Assembly: GCA_014383215.1 (NCBI GenBank)
Contig: JACNIG010000199.1
Location: 88 to 33,419 of the forward strand
From: Candidatus Desulfatibia vada
Lineage (GTDB): Bacteria; Desulfobacterota; Desulfobacteria; Desulfobacterales; UBA11574
Length of the DNA stretch: 33,332 nucleotides
Direction of reading: 5' to 3'
Of this stretch, positions 24,663-32,312 are shown piece after piece. The notes under the pieces are model-generated. The model was given only the letters and a program-made list of their open reading frames with translations. It was not told the origin of the DNA and searched no databases. Position 1 is the stretch's first letter. The number at the start of each line of letters is the position of its first letter. A program made the translations under genes and the position numbers.

Positions 24663-25949
24663 ATGGGAAAAACAATCGCTGAAAAAATTTTTGACGCCCA
24701 CCGGGTGGACAGCCCCGCAGAAAATATCAATGTTCTCCGGCTGGATGCAGTCTTTTGTCACGAGATTACTACACCGGTTGCGATCAATGATCTGATCAGT
24801 CGCAACAAAGACAGGGTGTTTGATGCGACAAAAATCAAAGTCGTGATCGACCATGTTTCACCGGCAAAGGATTCAAAAACAGCCTTGCAGGGCAAAATCC
24901 TCAGAGATTGGGCCCGGCGCCATGAAATACGGGATTTCTTTGATATCGGCAGAAACGGCGTTTGCCACGCCTTGTTTCCGGAAAAAGGATTCGTCCGTCC
25001 GGGGTATACGGTCATCATGGGAGATTCTCATACCTGTACTCACGGTGCTTTCGGAGCCTTTGCCGCCGGTGTCGGGACAACCGATCTTGAGGTGGGGATT
25101 CTCAAAGGCATTTGTGCGTTTGGCTATCCGTCAACCATAAAAATTAACATTCGCGGCCGGTTGCCTGAAGGAGTGTATGCCAAGGATGTCATTCTTTCAA
25201 TTGTCGGCCGCCTGGGTGTAAGCGGTGCCACCAACAAGGTCATAGAATTTGCCGGACCGGTTGTGGATACCATGAGCATGGAGTCCCGCATGACCCTCTG
25301 TAACATGGCGGTTGAAGCCGGAGGGACCTCCGGCATTTGCCAACCGGACATGACAACAGTTGAATATCTATGGGAATTTGTCAAAGATGCGTATTCCTCC
25401 AAACAAGCGGCGCTTGAAGCGTTTAAAATCTTTTCTTCTGATGCGGATGCGCACTACGATCAGGTGATTGATCATGATGTCAGCAATATGGAACCGCTGG
25501 TGAGCTTTGGATATAAGCCTGACCAGGTAAAACCCGTAAGGGAAATGGAGGGCAGCAAGGTTGATCAGATATATATCGGTTCATGTACCAACGGCAGGAT
25601 CGAGGATCTTAGAGTTGCCGCCCAGGTGCTTGAAGGAAAAAAAATCAGCAGCCGGGTTCGAGGTGTCGTTTCGCCGGCCACAACAGATATCTTTCGCCTG
25701 GCCATGGAAGAAGGTATTCTGAAAACGTTTATGGATGCCGGATTTTGTGTCACAAACCCGACTTGTGGCGCCTGTCTGGGCATGAGCAACGGCGTTCTGG
25801 CAGAAGGTGAAGTATGTGCTTCTACAACAAACCGGAATTTTATCGGACGGATGGGCAAGGGCGGGATGGTACACCTCATGAGCCCTGCAACCGCCGCCGC
25901 GACTGCCATTGCCGGGCACATTACGAATTCCAGCCTATACACCAATTGA
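24663..25949 (+). CDS. leuC: 3-isopropylmalate dehydratase large subunit (LeuC-type)
   Basis: Cytoplasmic aconitase-family [4Fe-4S] hydro-lyase, large subunit, 428 residues, acting with LeuD in leucine biosynthesis. The three cluster cysteines are visible: C308 in GSCTNGR, C368 and C371 in NPTCGACLG. The active-site segment GDSHTCTHGAFGAFAAGVGTT is at 120-140. At about 420 residues it is the shorter, archaeal-like LeuC/HacA class, so homoaconitase or dimethylmaleate hydratase activity cannot be excluded. The ATG at 24663 has taggagg just upstream; the frame is open further 5' but lacks a site. Its stop codon lies within a small hairpin. leuD follows 390 bp later. Confidence 0.9.
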   Translation: MGKTIAEKIFDAHRVDSPAENINVLRLDAVFCHEITTPVAINDLISRNKDRVFDATKIKVVIDHVSPAKDSKTALQGKILRDWARRHEIRDFFDIGRNGVCHALFPEKGFVRPGYTVIMGDSHTCTHGAFGAFAAGVGTTDLEVGILKGICAFGYPSTIKINIRGRLPEGVYAKDVILSIVGRLGVSGATNKVIEFAGPVVDTMSMESRMTLCNMAVEAGGTSGICQPDMTTVEYLWEFVKDAYSSKQAALEAFKIFSSDADAHYDQVIDHDVSNMEPLVSFGYKPDQVKPVREMEGSKVDQIYIGSCTNGRIEDLRVAAQVLEGKKISSRVRGVVSPATTDIFRLAMEEGILKTFMDAGFCVTNPTCGACLGMSNGVLAEGEVCASTTNRNFIGRMGKGGMVHLMSPATAAATAIAGHITNSSLYTN

Positions 25950-25966
25950 GCGCTAAGGCTCAATTG
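25943..25966. repeat. Stop-overlapping hairpin at the leuC end
   Basis: caattgagc (25943-25951) and gctcaattg (25958-25966) form an exact 9-bp stem with a six-base loop, and the leuC TGA lies inside the left arm. A near-identical hairpin covers the stop codon of the gene at 27203. Confidence 0.8.
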
Positions 25967-25987
25967 AAAGTTGTCAGGGATCAGGGG

Positions 25988-26014
25988 TCGCTGTAAGACC
26001 GCTCAATGGATAAT
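25988..26014 (+). repeat. 27-bp repeat, arm 1 of an inverted pair flanking leuD
   Basis: This stretch matches the reverse complement of 28108-28134 at 26 of 27 positions. The pair brackets a 2.1-kb block containing the MITE-like element, leuD and the fumarylacetoacetate-hydrolase gene. It is likely a dispersed intergenic repeat, but inverted pairs of this quality can mediate inversion. Confidence 0.85.
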
Positions 26015-26044
26015 CATATTTTAAACCGTGTGAACTCGCATATA

Positions 26045-26162
26045 AAGGTTCGTAAAGAAAGAACAGAAATTTTTGCTATAAAATTAGTTGGTTCACTGAA
26101 CGACCGGTGATTTCTTGCGATGGTAGATTTTGGCAATACGTCTGTTCTTTCTAACGATCCTT
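26045..26162. mobile_element. Small MITE-like element with about 22-bp terminal inverted repeats
   Basis: The arms at 26045-26067 and 26141-26162 are reverse complements at about 20 positions, with two mismatches and one gap (core agaaagaacaga exact). The 118-bp element has no coding capacity. It could be a non-autonomous transposon or a folded RNA. The rest of the leuC-leuD gap (to 26339) shows only A/T-rich sequence. Confidence 0.5.
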
Positions 26163-26339
26163 AATATACTCAAACAGCACACGCTTTAAAATCTGATCAT
26201 CCATTTCGCTAACTCACTAAACATAATGGGAGAAATTCCCCAACAGCTGAAGTTATTAAATGGTCGATTTGTTACAATAATAACCATTTAACCATTCAGC
26301 CAATAAATCAGTTAACAAGAACTAATAAAAGAGGTGCTG

Positions 26340-26864
26340 ATGAAAAAATTCAAAGGAAAAGTGCTCTTTCTCAATCGCGCAGATATCAACACCGATGAGA
26401 TTATACCTGCCAAATACCTTTCAGAAGTATCCAAAGAGCCTTTAGGGCCCCATCTTTTAGAAGATCTGAAACTCGAGGGGTTTATACCCCAAAGGGATAT
26501 AGAGGGGAAAAGCGTCATCGTTACAAGGGCTAATTTCGGGTGCGGGTCTTCCCGGGAGCACGCCCCCTGGGCACTGGAGGTGAACGGCATCAGCCTGGTC
26601 ATCGCTGAAAACTTTGCCAGAATTTTCAGGCAAAACATGTTTAACTGCGGCATGATGGCCGTGGAACTGCCGGGTGCAGTCATCGACCATCTGTTTGTAA
26701 ACTATGCCGGCAGCGAAGCCCATGTTGAAACGGATCTTGAAAAAAATGTCTTTACCTTTTCAGCCAATGGAAAGAAAGAGGAGGTAGTCTTTTCAATATC
26801 CGACTTTGACCGCGCGCTGGTGACAGTCGGGGGATGGGTAGAATATGCCGATGCAAATTATTGA
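26340..26864 (+). CDS. leuD: 3-isopropylmalate dehydratase small subunit (LeuD-type)
   Basis: Small subunit of the LeuCD hydro-lyase, 174 residues, shorter than enterobacterial LeuD (about 200) and in line with the short LeuC partner. The substrate-recognition segment INTDEIIPAKYL is at 16-27, and the family signature NFGCGSSREHAPWAL spans 65-79. The ATG at 26340 has agagg 5 bases upstream. It is separated from leuC by a 390-bp repeat-containing gap, so a separate promoter may exist. The gene is convergent with the fumarylacetoacetate-hydrolase gene. No leuB or leuA is nearby. Confidence 0.9.
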   Translation: MKKFKGKVLFLNRADINTDEIIPAKYLSEVSKEPLGPHLLEDLKLEGFIPQRDIEGKSVIVTRANFGCGSSREHAPWALEVNGISLVIAENFARIFRQNMFNCGMMAVELPGAVIDHLFVNYAGSEAHVETDLEKNVFTFSANGKKEEVVFSISDFDRALVTVGGWVEYADANY

Positions 26865-26873
26865 TGGCGTTGT

Positions 26874-26896
26874 AAAAAGTCAAAAAACGACTTTTT
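26874..26896. repeat. Short hairpin downstream of leuD
   Basis: aaaaagtc (26874-26881) and gacttttt (26889-26896) form a stem with a short loop 10 bases after the leuD stop. The same word pair forms the hairpin at 6360-6394. It could act as a terminator for leuD, since its right arm ends in a T-run. Confidence 0.6.
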
Positions 26897-27015
26897 CCGA
26901 ACGTTTTAACCCTAATCGAGCCAAAACTCGACTTGGCGTCTGTGGTCAGTTGTCCGTTATCCGTAGTCAGTGGTTTTACAGGTTCTTAGGGACTCTTTTT
27001 GTGTTTCACCTGTAG

Positions 27016-27115
27016 TTGAACTGCACAGCGAGCGAATCAAAAAATTAACAGAATTCCTTACAGTTGCGCGAAGCACTGCCGCACGGCAGAACATTCCCTG
27101 CAGCTTGCTGCAGGG
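27016..27115. repeat. REP-like composite: shared 19-mer plus two exact hairpins
   Basis: The 19-mer at 27016-27034 recurs exactly at 32209-32227. It is followed by hairpin ctgccg/cggcag (27076-27081 and 27084-27089) and by ccctgcagc/gctgcaggg (27096-27104 and 27107-27115, two-base loop). The word cattccctgcagcttg recurs with one change at 32228-32243. The remainder of the leuD to 27203 gap is degenerate 'ggacaacggac' repeats with no gene. Confidence 0.75.
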
Positions 27116-27182
27116 TTCTTCAATTATAATCTCGCTTCTTTTTGCTTAGCAATGGACGACGGACAAAGGACAACGGACACCC

Positions 27183-27204
27183 AATTGAGCGTTTGCGCTC
27201 AATT
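27183..27204. repeat. Stop-overlapping hairpin at the FAH-family gene end
   Basis: aattgagcg (27183-27191) and cgctcaatt (27196-27204) form an exact 9-bp stem with a four-base loop. The TAA stop of the minus-strand gene overlaps the right arm. It resembles the hairpin across the leuC stop at 25943-25966. Confidence 0.8.
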
Positions 27205-28039
27205 AGGGTTTGACAACTTCGTTGATGATCGAACCGATTTTTTCGATGCGGCATTCAACTACGCTGCCGGGATTCAGAAGAACGGGCGGATCCCTGAAAA
27301 TTCCGACCCCGGCGGGCGTTCCGGTGGAGATTATGTCTCCCGGGAGCAGGGTTATATCTTCGCTGATATTTTCTATTAGGGTGGGGATATCAAAAATCAT
27401 ATCCTTGGTATTACCGTCCTGCATGATAACCCCGTTGACGATGGCGGTCAGCCTCAGGTTGTGTATATCTTTGATTTCATCCGGGGTAACAAGATAGGGT
27501 CCGGTGGGCGCAAAGGTGTCAAAGGACTTCCCGCGGAACCACTGGGAATCGGAAAACTGGGCTTCCCGTCCGGAGACGTCATTCATGACACAATATCCTG
27601 CAACATATTCGAGGGCGTCTTTACGCTTTATGCGTTTGCCTTCTTTGGCGATGACGACCGCCAGTTCCACCTCCCAGTCAACCTGCCCGCTGCTTTTGGG
27701 GAGAATGATAGGATCAAAAGGGCCGCTTAAGGCATTCGGCGTTTTACAGAATATCAGCGGTGTATCCGGATTTTCAAATCCGCCTTCTTTGGCATGCTCT
27801 GCATAATTTTTTCCAAGGCAGATTATTTTTGACGGACGATCAACCGGGCTTCCCAGGCGCTCTTGAATGTTTTCCCCTGCCGCCGTCACCCGGGAAACCT
27901 TTGCCAACCAGCCTTCTTTAAAGAAAGCTTCACCGATATCGGGAATATCCGGAAAAATTTTTGTCAGATCGACGATATTGCCGGCCTTCCACAAGCCCGG
28001 TTTTTCCTTTCCTTTTTGACCGAAGCGCACTAATTTCAT
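27203..28039 (-). CDS. Fumarylacetoacetate hydrolase family protein (FAHD1-like)
   Basis: Cytoplasmic metal-dependent C-C hydrolase or isomerase/decarboxylase of the FAH superfamily, 278 residues. The catalytic-domain features are visible: IICLGKNYAEHAKE with H82, the Mg/Mn ligands E123 and E125 in DWEVELAVVI with D154 in VMNDVSGRE, K171 and D174 in GKSFDTFAP, and GDIISTGTPAGVG near the end. The N-terminal 65 residues are the short domain typical of acylpyruvase or oxaloacetate decarboxylase relatives. The substrate (acylpyruvate, oxaloacetate or an aromatic ring-fission product) cannot be fixed. aagg lies 8 bases before the ATG. The gene is followed upstream by trmJ with a 110-bp gap and is convergent with leuD. 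Confidence 0.88.
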   Translation of the reverse strand: MKLVRFGQKGKEKPGLWKAGNIVDLTKIFPDIPDIGEAFFKEGWLAKVSRVTAAGENIQERLGSPVDRPSKIICLGKNYAEHAKEGGFENPDTPLIFCKTPNALSGPFDPIILPKSSGQVDWEVELAVVIAKEGKRIKRKDALEYVAGYCVMNDVSGREAQFSDSQWFRGKSFDTFAPTGPYLVTPDEIKDIHNLRLTAIVNGVIMQDGNTKDMIFDIPTLIENISEDITLLPGDIISTGTPAGVGIFRDPPVLLNPGSVVECRIEKIGSIINEVVKP

Positions 28040-28107
28040 AGCTTACCTTCTAGTTCAACCGCAGACATACGCAGACAAACACTGACTTTTCTGCTAATGC
28101 TTGGTGA

Positions 28108-28134
28108 ATTATCCATTGAGCGGCCTTACAGCGA
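28108..28134 (-). repeat. 27-bp repeat, arm 2 of the inverted pair
   Basis: Reverse complement of 25988-26014 at 26 of 27 positions. It lies in the 110-bp gap between the FAH-family gene and trmJ, shortly downstream of the trmJ stop. Confidence 0.85.
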
Positions 28135-28149
28135 AAACTCCCCGACCCC

Positions 28150-28959
28150 TCATTTATTTATAAGTGTTTTATGTTTGTGTTCCTCGTTTTTTGGCGATGA
28201 AGAATCTGGATTCATTTGCAGTCCGTCTTGATAGCATTTTTTACTGTACCAATTGATCTGCCGGCATATTCCCCGGATAATGCTGACTTCTTTTGCCCGC
28301 AGCCGCATACGGGTAAAAAAACGGCGCAGACTGTTCATCCAGTAATCGGGATTCTCAGGGTTTATATAACTTATTCTAACTAAAATATCTTTAACTTGAT
28401 CATACATCCCGTCAAGCTCATGCCGGCTGGCAAGACGGGGAGTAAATTCTTCTGTTGCTTCCCGGCCGGCAGTAAAAATTTCATAACAAACAATCATGAC
28501 GGCCTGGCCCAGGTTTATGGAAGAAAAATCCGAGGTCGGGATATTCACCAGCGCATGACAGCAGCGGATATCTTCGTTGGAAAGCCCCTTGTCTTCCGGA
28601 CCAAAGAGGATGGCCGTGCGGTTTTCAGCGGAAACCGTAACAAGTTTTTTGGCCTGTTTTGCAGGAGAACTTACGACCTGTCGCTGTCCCCCCAGGCGAG
28701 CCGTGGTGCCGACTACATAGCTATAAGGAGACAGCGCCTCTTTCAGATTTGAAAAAAATTTGATATCCTCAATAATACCCATGGCAACATGGGTTCCCAG
28801 CTGCAGAACTTTTTCAAGATCATAGTTTTGCGGATCAACCACAACCAACTTATCGATTCCCATGTTGAGCATGGCCCGGGCAGCAGCACCGATATTTTGC
28901 GGATAGCGAGGCTGGTGCAAAACAATGGTAATGTTGGCAAGATTGATTCTCTGGGGCAT
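28150..28959 (-). CDS. trmJ: tRNA (cytidine/uridine-2'-O-)-methyltransferase, TrmJ family
   Basis: SPOUT-class RNA 2'-O-methyltransferase, expected to methylate position 32 of tRNA. The three family motifs are visible: PRYPQNIGAAARAM (17-30, with the catalytic R28), FGPEDKGLSNEDI (119-131) and SSINLGQAVMI (146-156), which form the knotted SAM site. The 269 residues include a charged C-terminal tail after the usual helical region, slightly longer than most TrmJ. The ATG shares one base with the ndk stop (TGATG), so translation is coupled to ndk. A related rRNA/tRNA SpoU enzyme is the alternative. Confidence 0.88.
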   Translation of the reverse strand: MPQRINLANITIVLHQPRYPQNIGAAARAMLNMGIDKLVVVDPQNYDLEKVLQLGTHVAMGIIEDIKFFSNLKEALSPYSYVVGTTARLGGQRQVVSSPAKQAKKLVTVSAENRTAILFGPEDKGLSNEDIRCCHALVNIPTSDFSSINLGQAVMIVCYEIFTAGREATEEFTPRLASRHELDGMYDQVKDILVRISYINPENPDYWMNSLRRFFTRMRLRAKEVSIIRGICRQINWYSKKCYQDGLQMNPDSSSPKNEEHKHKTLINK

Positions 28960-29375
28960 CAGCCGGTTATCTCAAAGCTGTTAAAGAAGTATCCTATTTC
29001 AAAGGCCGCTGTTTCCGGTCCATCCGAACCGTGTACAACATTCTTTTCGATATCTGTAGCAAAATCCTTTCGAATAGTTCCTTGGGCGGCTTCCCTGTAA
29101 TCGGTGGCTCCCATTAATTCCCGATATCTTCCGATGGCATTCTCGCCTTCAAGGATCATTACAATGATGGGGCCTGATACCATGAAATCTGTCAGGCTTT
29201 CAAAAAAAGGCCGCTCGCGGTGCACGTCATAAAAACCTTTGGCCTGGGATTTAGTCATTCGTAACATTTTCATGGCAGTAATCTTTAAATTGTTCTGCTC
29301 CAGGCGCTTAATAACTTCGCCGGCGAGACCGCGGGCAACTCCGTCGGGTTTGATGATCGATAATGTTCTTTCCAT
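28959..29375 (-). CDS. ndk: Nucleoside-diphosphate kinase
   Basis: Cytoplasmic enzyme that balances NTP/dNTP pools by phosphate transfer through a histidine, 138 residues from the chosen ATG. K9 in KPDG, the [12 protein letters not shown] stretch and the active-site H115 in [12 protein letters not shown] are all visible, and length matches the family. ATG 29375 is preferred over an in-frame GTG at 29396 because [12 protein letters not shown] is the usual start and aaagga lies upstream. It is the first gene of a two-gene operon with trmJ, driven by the promoter at 29486-29514. Confidence 0.95.
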   Translation of the reverse strand: MERTLSIIKPDGVARGLAGEVIKRLEQNNLKITAMKMLRMTKSQAKGFYDVHRERPFFESLTDFMVSGPIIVMILEGENAIGRYRELMGATDYREAAQGTIRKDFATDIEKNVVHGSDGPETAAFEIGYFFNSFEITG

Positions 29376-29485
29376 AATTTTATTATCCTTTGGCACGCAT
29401 TCGTTTTGATATTCTCATGGTTAATTAACAAGCTGGTATATCGGCATATATTTAAAATGCTCAATTTAGGTAATTTGTTTAGGGG

Positions 29486-29514
29486 TATATAGAGAAGAGA
29501 GGCTTGTTTGTCAA
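29486..29514 (-). promoter_or_regulatory. Near-consensus sigma70 promoter of ndk-trmJ
   Basis: On the minus strand TTGACA (29514-29509) and TATATA (29491-29486) are separated by exactly 17 bp. Transcription would start near 29478 and leave a leader of about 100 nt before ndk. Confidence 0.75.
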
Positions 29515-29643
29515 GCAGGGAAGCATCGCCCCCCATGAATATCTTTGTTCCCGAAGGTTGCTTTCATGAATACGGCAGTTTTTCCAGGCTGGACGCGTAC
29601 CCGGCCAACAAAGCTGACTGAAGGTTCGCTTTTTTGACAAAAA

Positions 29644-29652
29644 TGGTATAAG
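29644..29652 (+). promoter_or_regulatory. Candidate extended -10 promoter of the Lon-family gene
   Basis: TGGTATAAG contains the extended TGn element directly before a TATAAG box, about 85 bp upstream of the start codon. No good -35 box lies at the right distance. The other part of the 29376-29737 gap holds only the ndk promoter. Confidence 0.35.
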
Positions 29653-29737
29653 GTAAAAAATTTGAAACCCATCCAAGATCCCTTTGCCTGGGGAAGGACC
29701 CGATTTCCAGTACTAAATACAACAACAGGAGCTGATC

Positions 29738-32152
29738 ATGCCGAAAAAAAATAAATTGAGCGCCTCCGATCTCAGGTGCATCTGCAACCCTAAAGTTTTT
29801 AATTTTAAAAACACCTCGGAAATCGAGCCGCTGGACGAGGTCATCGGTCAAAAAAGAGCGGTTCAGGCCATTGAATTCGGCCTGAACATGAAGAGTCCCG
29901 GTTACAACATATTTGTCACGGGGATAGAGGGCACCGGCAAATCGACCATTATCAGGGATATTGTTGATAAACATGCCGCCACCCAGAAGGCTCCGGCTGA
30001 CTGGTGTATGGTCAATAATTTTAAAGATGAATACCGGCCTAAAGCCATTACCGTTCCGACCGGTAAAGCGACCCGGTTTTCCAAAACAATGAGCAAACTG
30101 ATAGATGGGCTGAAGATCGAACTTTCCAAAGCCTTTGAACATGAATCATACCAGGAAAAAAAGTCTGAGATCCAAAAAATATATACGGATCGGCAGCGGG
30201 ATATTTTTAAAAAAACGGAAACGGCTGCCCGTCAAAAAAACATCCAGCTCAACCGGACCAAAACCGGTTATCAAACCATTCCGGTTGTTAACGACAAGGC
30301 CCTTTCTCCGGAAGAATTTTTGGTCCTCCCCAAAGAAAGTCGAACCGAAATCGAGCGGAATATCGAAATCGTCCAGTCTGAAATCGAATCGTCATTGCGG
30401 GAAATCAACAAGCTTAATCAGGCTCTTAGCATTGAAATCGACAAGTTAATGCAAGAAATAACCCTGTTTGTGGTCAAAGGCCACATTGAGATCATAAAAG
30501 ATCAATACAAGGGCTGCAAAGACATTATCGGGTATCTGGATGAGGTGCAGACGGATATCTTAGAGAACGTTAAGGATTTTATTTCTGCTCCTGAAAGCAA
30601 GTCCCCCCTTGAAGGCTTTATGATGCCGGCAGCCCCGCCCTCTTTTCAGCGCTATGAGGTCAATGTGCTGGTTGAACAGGAATCCTCGCAAAAATCGCCG
30701 GTTATCTTTGAAACCAATCCTACCTATCAAAATGTGTTCGGGCAAATAGAAAAGCGGGCCCACATGGGGACCCTGACCACCGACTTTACCATGGTGCAGG
30801 CCGGTTCGTTACTGCGGGCCGACGGCGGCTATTTGATCATGGAGATCGAATCGATCCTCATGAATCCGTATGTGTGGGAAGCGCTGAAGCGCGCCTTGCA
30901 GAATAAACTGCTTCACATTGAAGATGTGGCTTCAGGACTGGGTTTCGGCACCTCATCGTTGCGCCCGGAGCCGATTCCCCTGGAAGTAAAGGTCATTTTG
31001 TTAGGCAGCTATTATCCTTTTCAATTGCTTCAAAACCATGATTCAAAATTTAACAAAATTTTCAAGGTCCGGGCGGATTTTGATCATGAGGTCGAAAAAA
31101 CCGAAGATACCATTCAACAATACGCCCGCTTCATCGCCCGGGCCTGCAAAGAAGAAGGACTTCTCCCGCTGACCCCCAAAGGTGTGGCCGCCATTGTTGA
31201 ATATTGTGAAAAATATATCGCCAACAAAAACAAACTCTCACTTAGATTCGGACCGATCCTGGGCATCTTAAAAGAGGCCGATTACTGGGCGCGCAAAAAC
31301 AAAGCCAAGCTTGTTTCCGACACCTATGTGATTAAAGCACTCAATGAGTACAGGTTCCGTTATAACCTGTATGAAGAAAAAATCCATGAATCCTATGTGG
31401 ATAATACAATTATGATCGATGTGGAGAGTGACGTGATCGGCCAGGTCAACGCCCTCTCGGTTTATCAAATCGGTGACATATCATTTGGGCGCCCTACCCG
31501 GATTACGGCAGAAACCTATATGGGCAAACAGGGGGTTATCAATATCGAACGCGAGGCCAAGTTAAGCGGCAAGACCCATGACAAAGGCGTTCTGATTCTG
31601 TCGGGTTTCTTGGGCCGAACCTTTGCGCAAAACTATACGCTCAATCTGTCCATCAGCATCACCTTCGAACAGAGTTACGGCGGCATCGACGGTGATAGTG
31701 CCTCTTCCACCGAACTGTATGCCATTATTTCAAGCCTTGCAGAAACCCCCATCCGCCAAGGGATTGCGGTCACCGGATCTGTCAATCAAAAGGGAAAGAT
31801 TCAGGCTATCGGCGGTGTAAACCAAAAAATAGAAGGCTTTTTTGATGTCTGCAAAAGTAAAGGACTCAGCGGCAGGCAGGGTGTATTAATCCCTAAGGCC
31901 AACGTTAAAAACCTGATGCTGAAAAAGGAAGTTGTCGACGCGGTCAAAAAAAGAAAATTTCATATTTATCAGGTTGCGACAATTGAAGAAGGGATTGAGA
32001 TATTAACCGGCATCAAGGCCGGAGTTCCGGATGACGAAGGCAACTACCCCCCGAAAACCGTGTTTGGCCGGGTTCAGACAAAGCTTAAAGGCTATCTTAA
32101 ACGCTCTTTTCAACTTAAAAAGGAGTTTGAGGACGAAGATAACAACGCCTGA
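29738..32152 (+). CDS. Lon-family ATP-dependent protease, LonB/AAA_32-like
   Basis: Cytoplasmic AAA+ serine protease of 804 residues. Walker A GIEGTGKST is at 62-70. A long coiled-coil-rich insertion follows (about 115-285), then the remaining AAA part with GGYLIMEIESIL as Walker B-like strand. The C-terminal Lon protease domain carries catalytic S654 (DGDSAS) and K697 (GGVNQKIEG). Their spacing of 43 equals that of E. coli Lon (S679/K722). The N-terminal substrate-binding domain of classical Lon is missing. aggag lies 6 bases before the ATG. It stands alone between ndk (divergent) and the transposase; its 3' end is followed by the hairpin repeat. Confidence 0.9.
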   Translation: MPKKNKLSASDLRCICNPKVFNFKNTSEIEPLDEVIGQKRAVQAIEFGLNMKSPGYNIFVTGIEGTGKSTIIRDIVDKHAATQKAPADWCMVNNFKDEYRPKAITVPTGKATRFSKTMSKLIDGLKIELSKAFEHESYQEKKSEIQKIYTDRQRDIFKKTETAARQKNIQLNRTKTGYQTIPVVNDKALSPEEFLVLPKESRTEIERNIEIVQSEIESSLREINKLNQALSIEIDKLMQEITLFVVKGHIEIIKDQYKGCKDIIGYLDEVQTDILENVKDFISAPESKSPLEGFMMPAAPPSFQRYEVNVLVEQESSQKSPVIFETNPTYQNVFGQIEKRAHMGTLTTDFTMVQAGSLLRADGGYLIMEIESILMNPYVWEALKRALQNKLLHIEDVASGLGFGTSSLRPEPIPLEVKVILLGSYYPFQLLQNHDSKFNKIFKVRADFDHEVEKTEDTIQQYARFIARACKEEGLLPLTPKGVAAIVEYCEKYIANKNKLSLRFGPILGILKEADYWARKNKAKLVSDTYVIKALNEYRFRYNLYEEKIHESYVDNTIMIDVESDVIGQVNALSVYQIGDISFGRPTRITAETYMGKQGVINIEREAKLSGKTHDKGVLILSGFLGRTFAQNYTLNLSISITFEQSYGGIDGDSASSTELYAIISSLAETPIRQGIAVTGSVNQKGKIQAIGGVNQKIEGFFDVCKSKGLSGRQGVLIPKANVKNLMLKKEVVDAVKKRKFHIYQVATIEEGIEILTGIKAGVPDDEGNYPPKTVFGRVQTKLKGYLKRSFQLKKEFEDEDNNA

Positions 32153-32172
32153 TCCTTTGTTCCTTAAATGTG

Positions 32173-32203
32173 GATCTTCTCCAACTCTTTTGGAGATGAT
32201 CCA
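32173..32203. repeat. 31-bp hairpin repeat, copy 2
   Basis: Reverse-orientation copy of the hairpin at 13867-13896: 24 bases are identical, and the ends differ by a base or two. It lies 20 bases after the Lon-family stop. Both copies follow a gene end, so this may be a mobile 3'-end stem-loop. Confidence 0.85.
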
Positions 32204-32208
32204 AAATT

Positions 32209-32267
32209 TGAACTGCACAGCGAGCGCATTCCCCGCAGCTTGACTTCGGGAAATAGGGGACGTAGGT
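32209..32267. repeat. REP-like repeat directly upstream of the transposase
   Basis: The 19-mer at 32209-32227 equals 27016-27034, and the following 16 bases (32228-32243) match 27092-27107 with one change. A G-rich word gggaaataggggacgtagg (32249-32267) then leads to the transposase gene. This is a candidate left flank or recognition site. Confidence 0.6.
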
Positions 32268-32312
32268 AAAAAAATAAGTTTCTAAGATTTATCTTTTGTG
32301 GTAAGAGGGCAT

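Noticed and set aside
29503-29536. Possible heat-shock (sigma32) promoter with CTTG and CCCCAT words upstream of the Lon-family gene
   Set aside because: The spacing between the two words is about 24 bases, far beyond the usual range, and the CTTG is part of the ndk -35 region on the other strand.
29564-30142. 192-residue minus-strand frame over the Lon-family start
   Set aside because: It overlaps the well-supported Lon N-terminus including Walker A, and its product has no family features.
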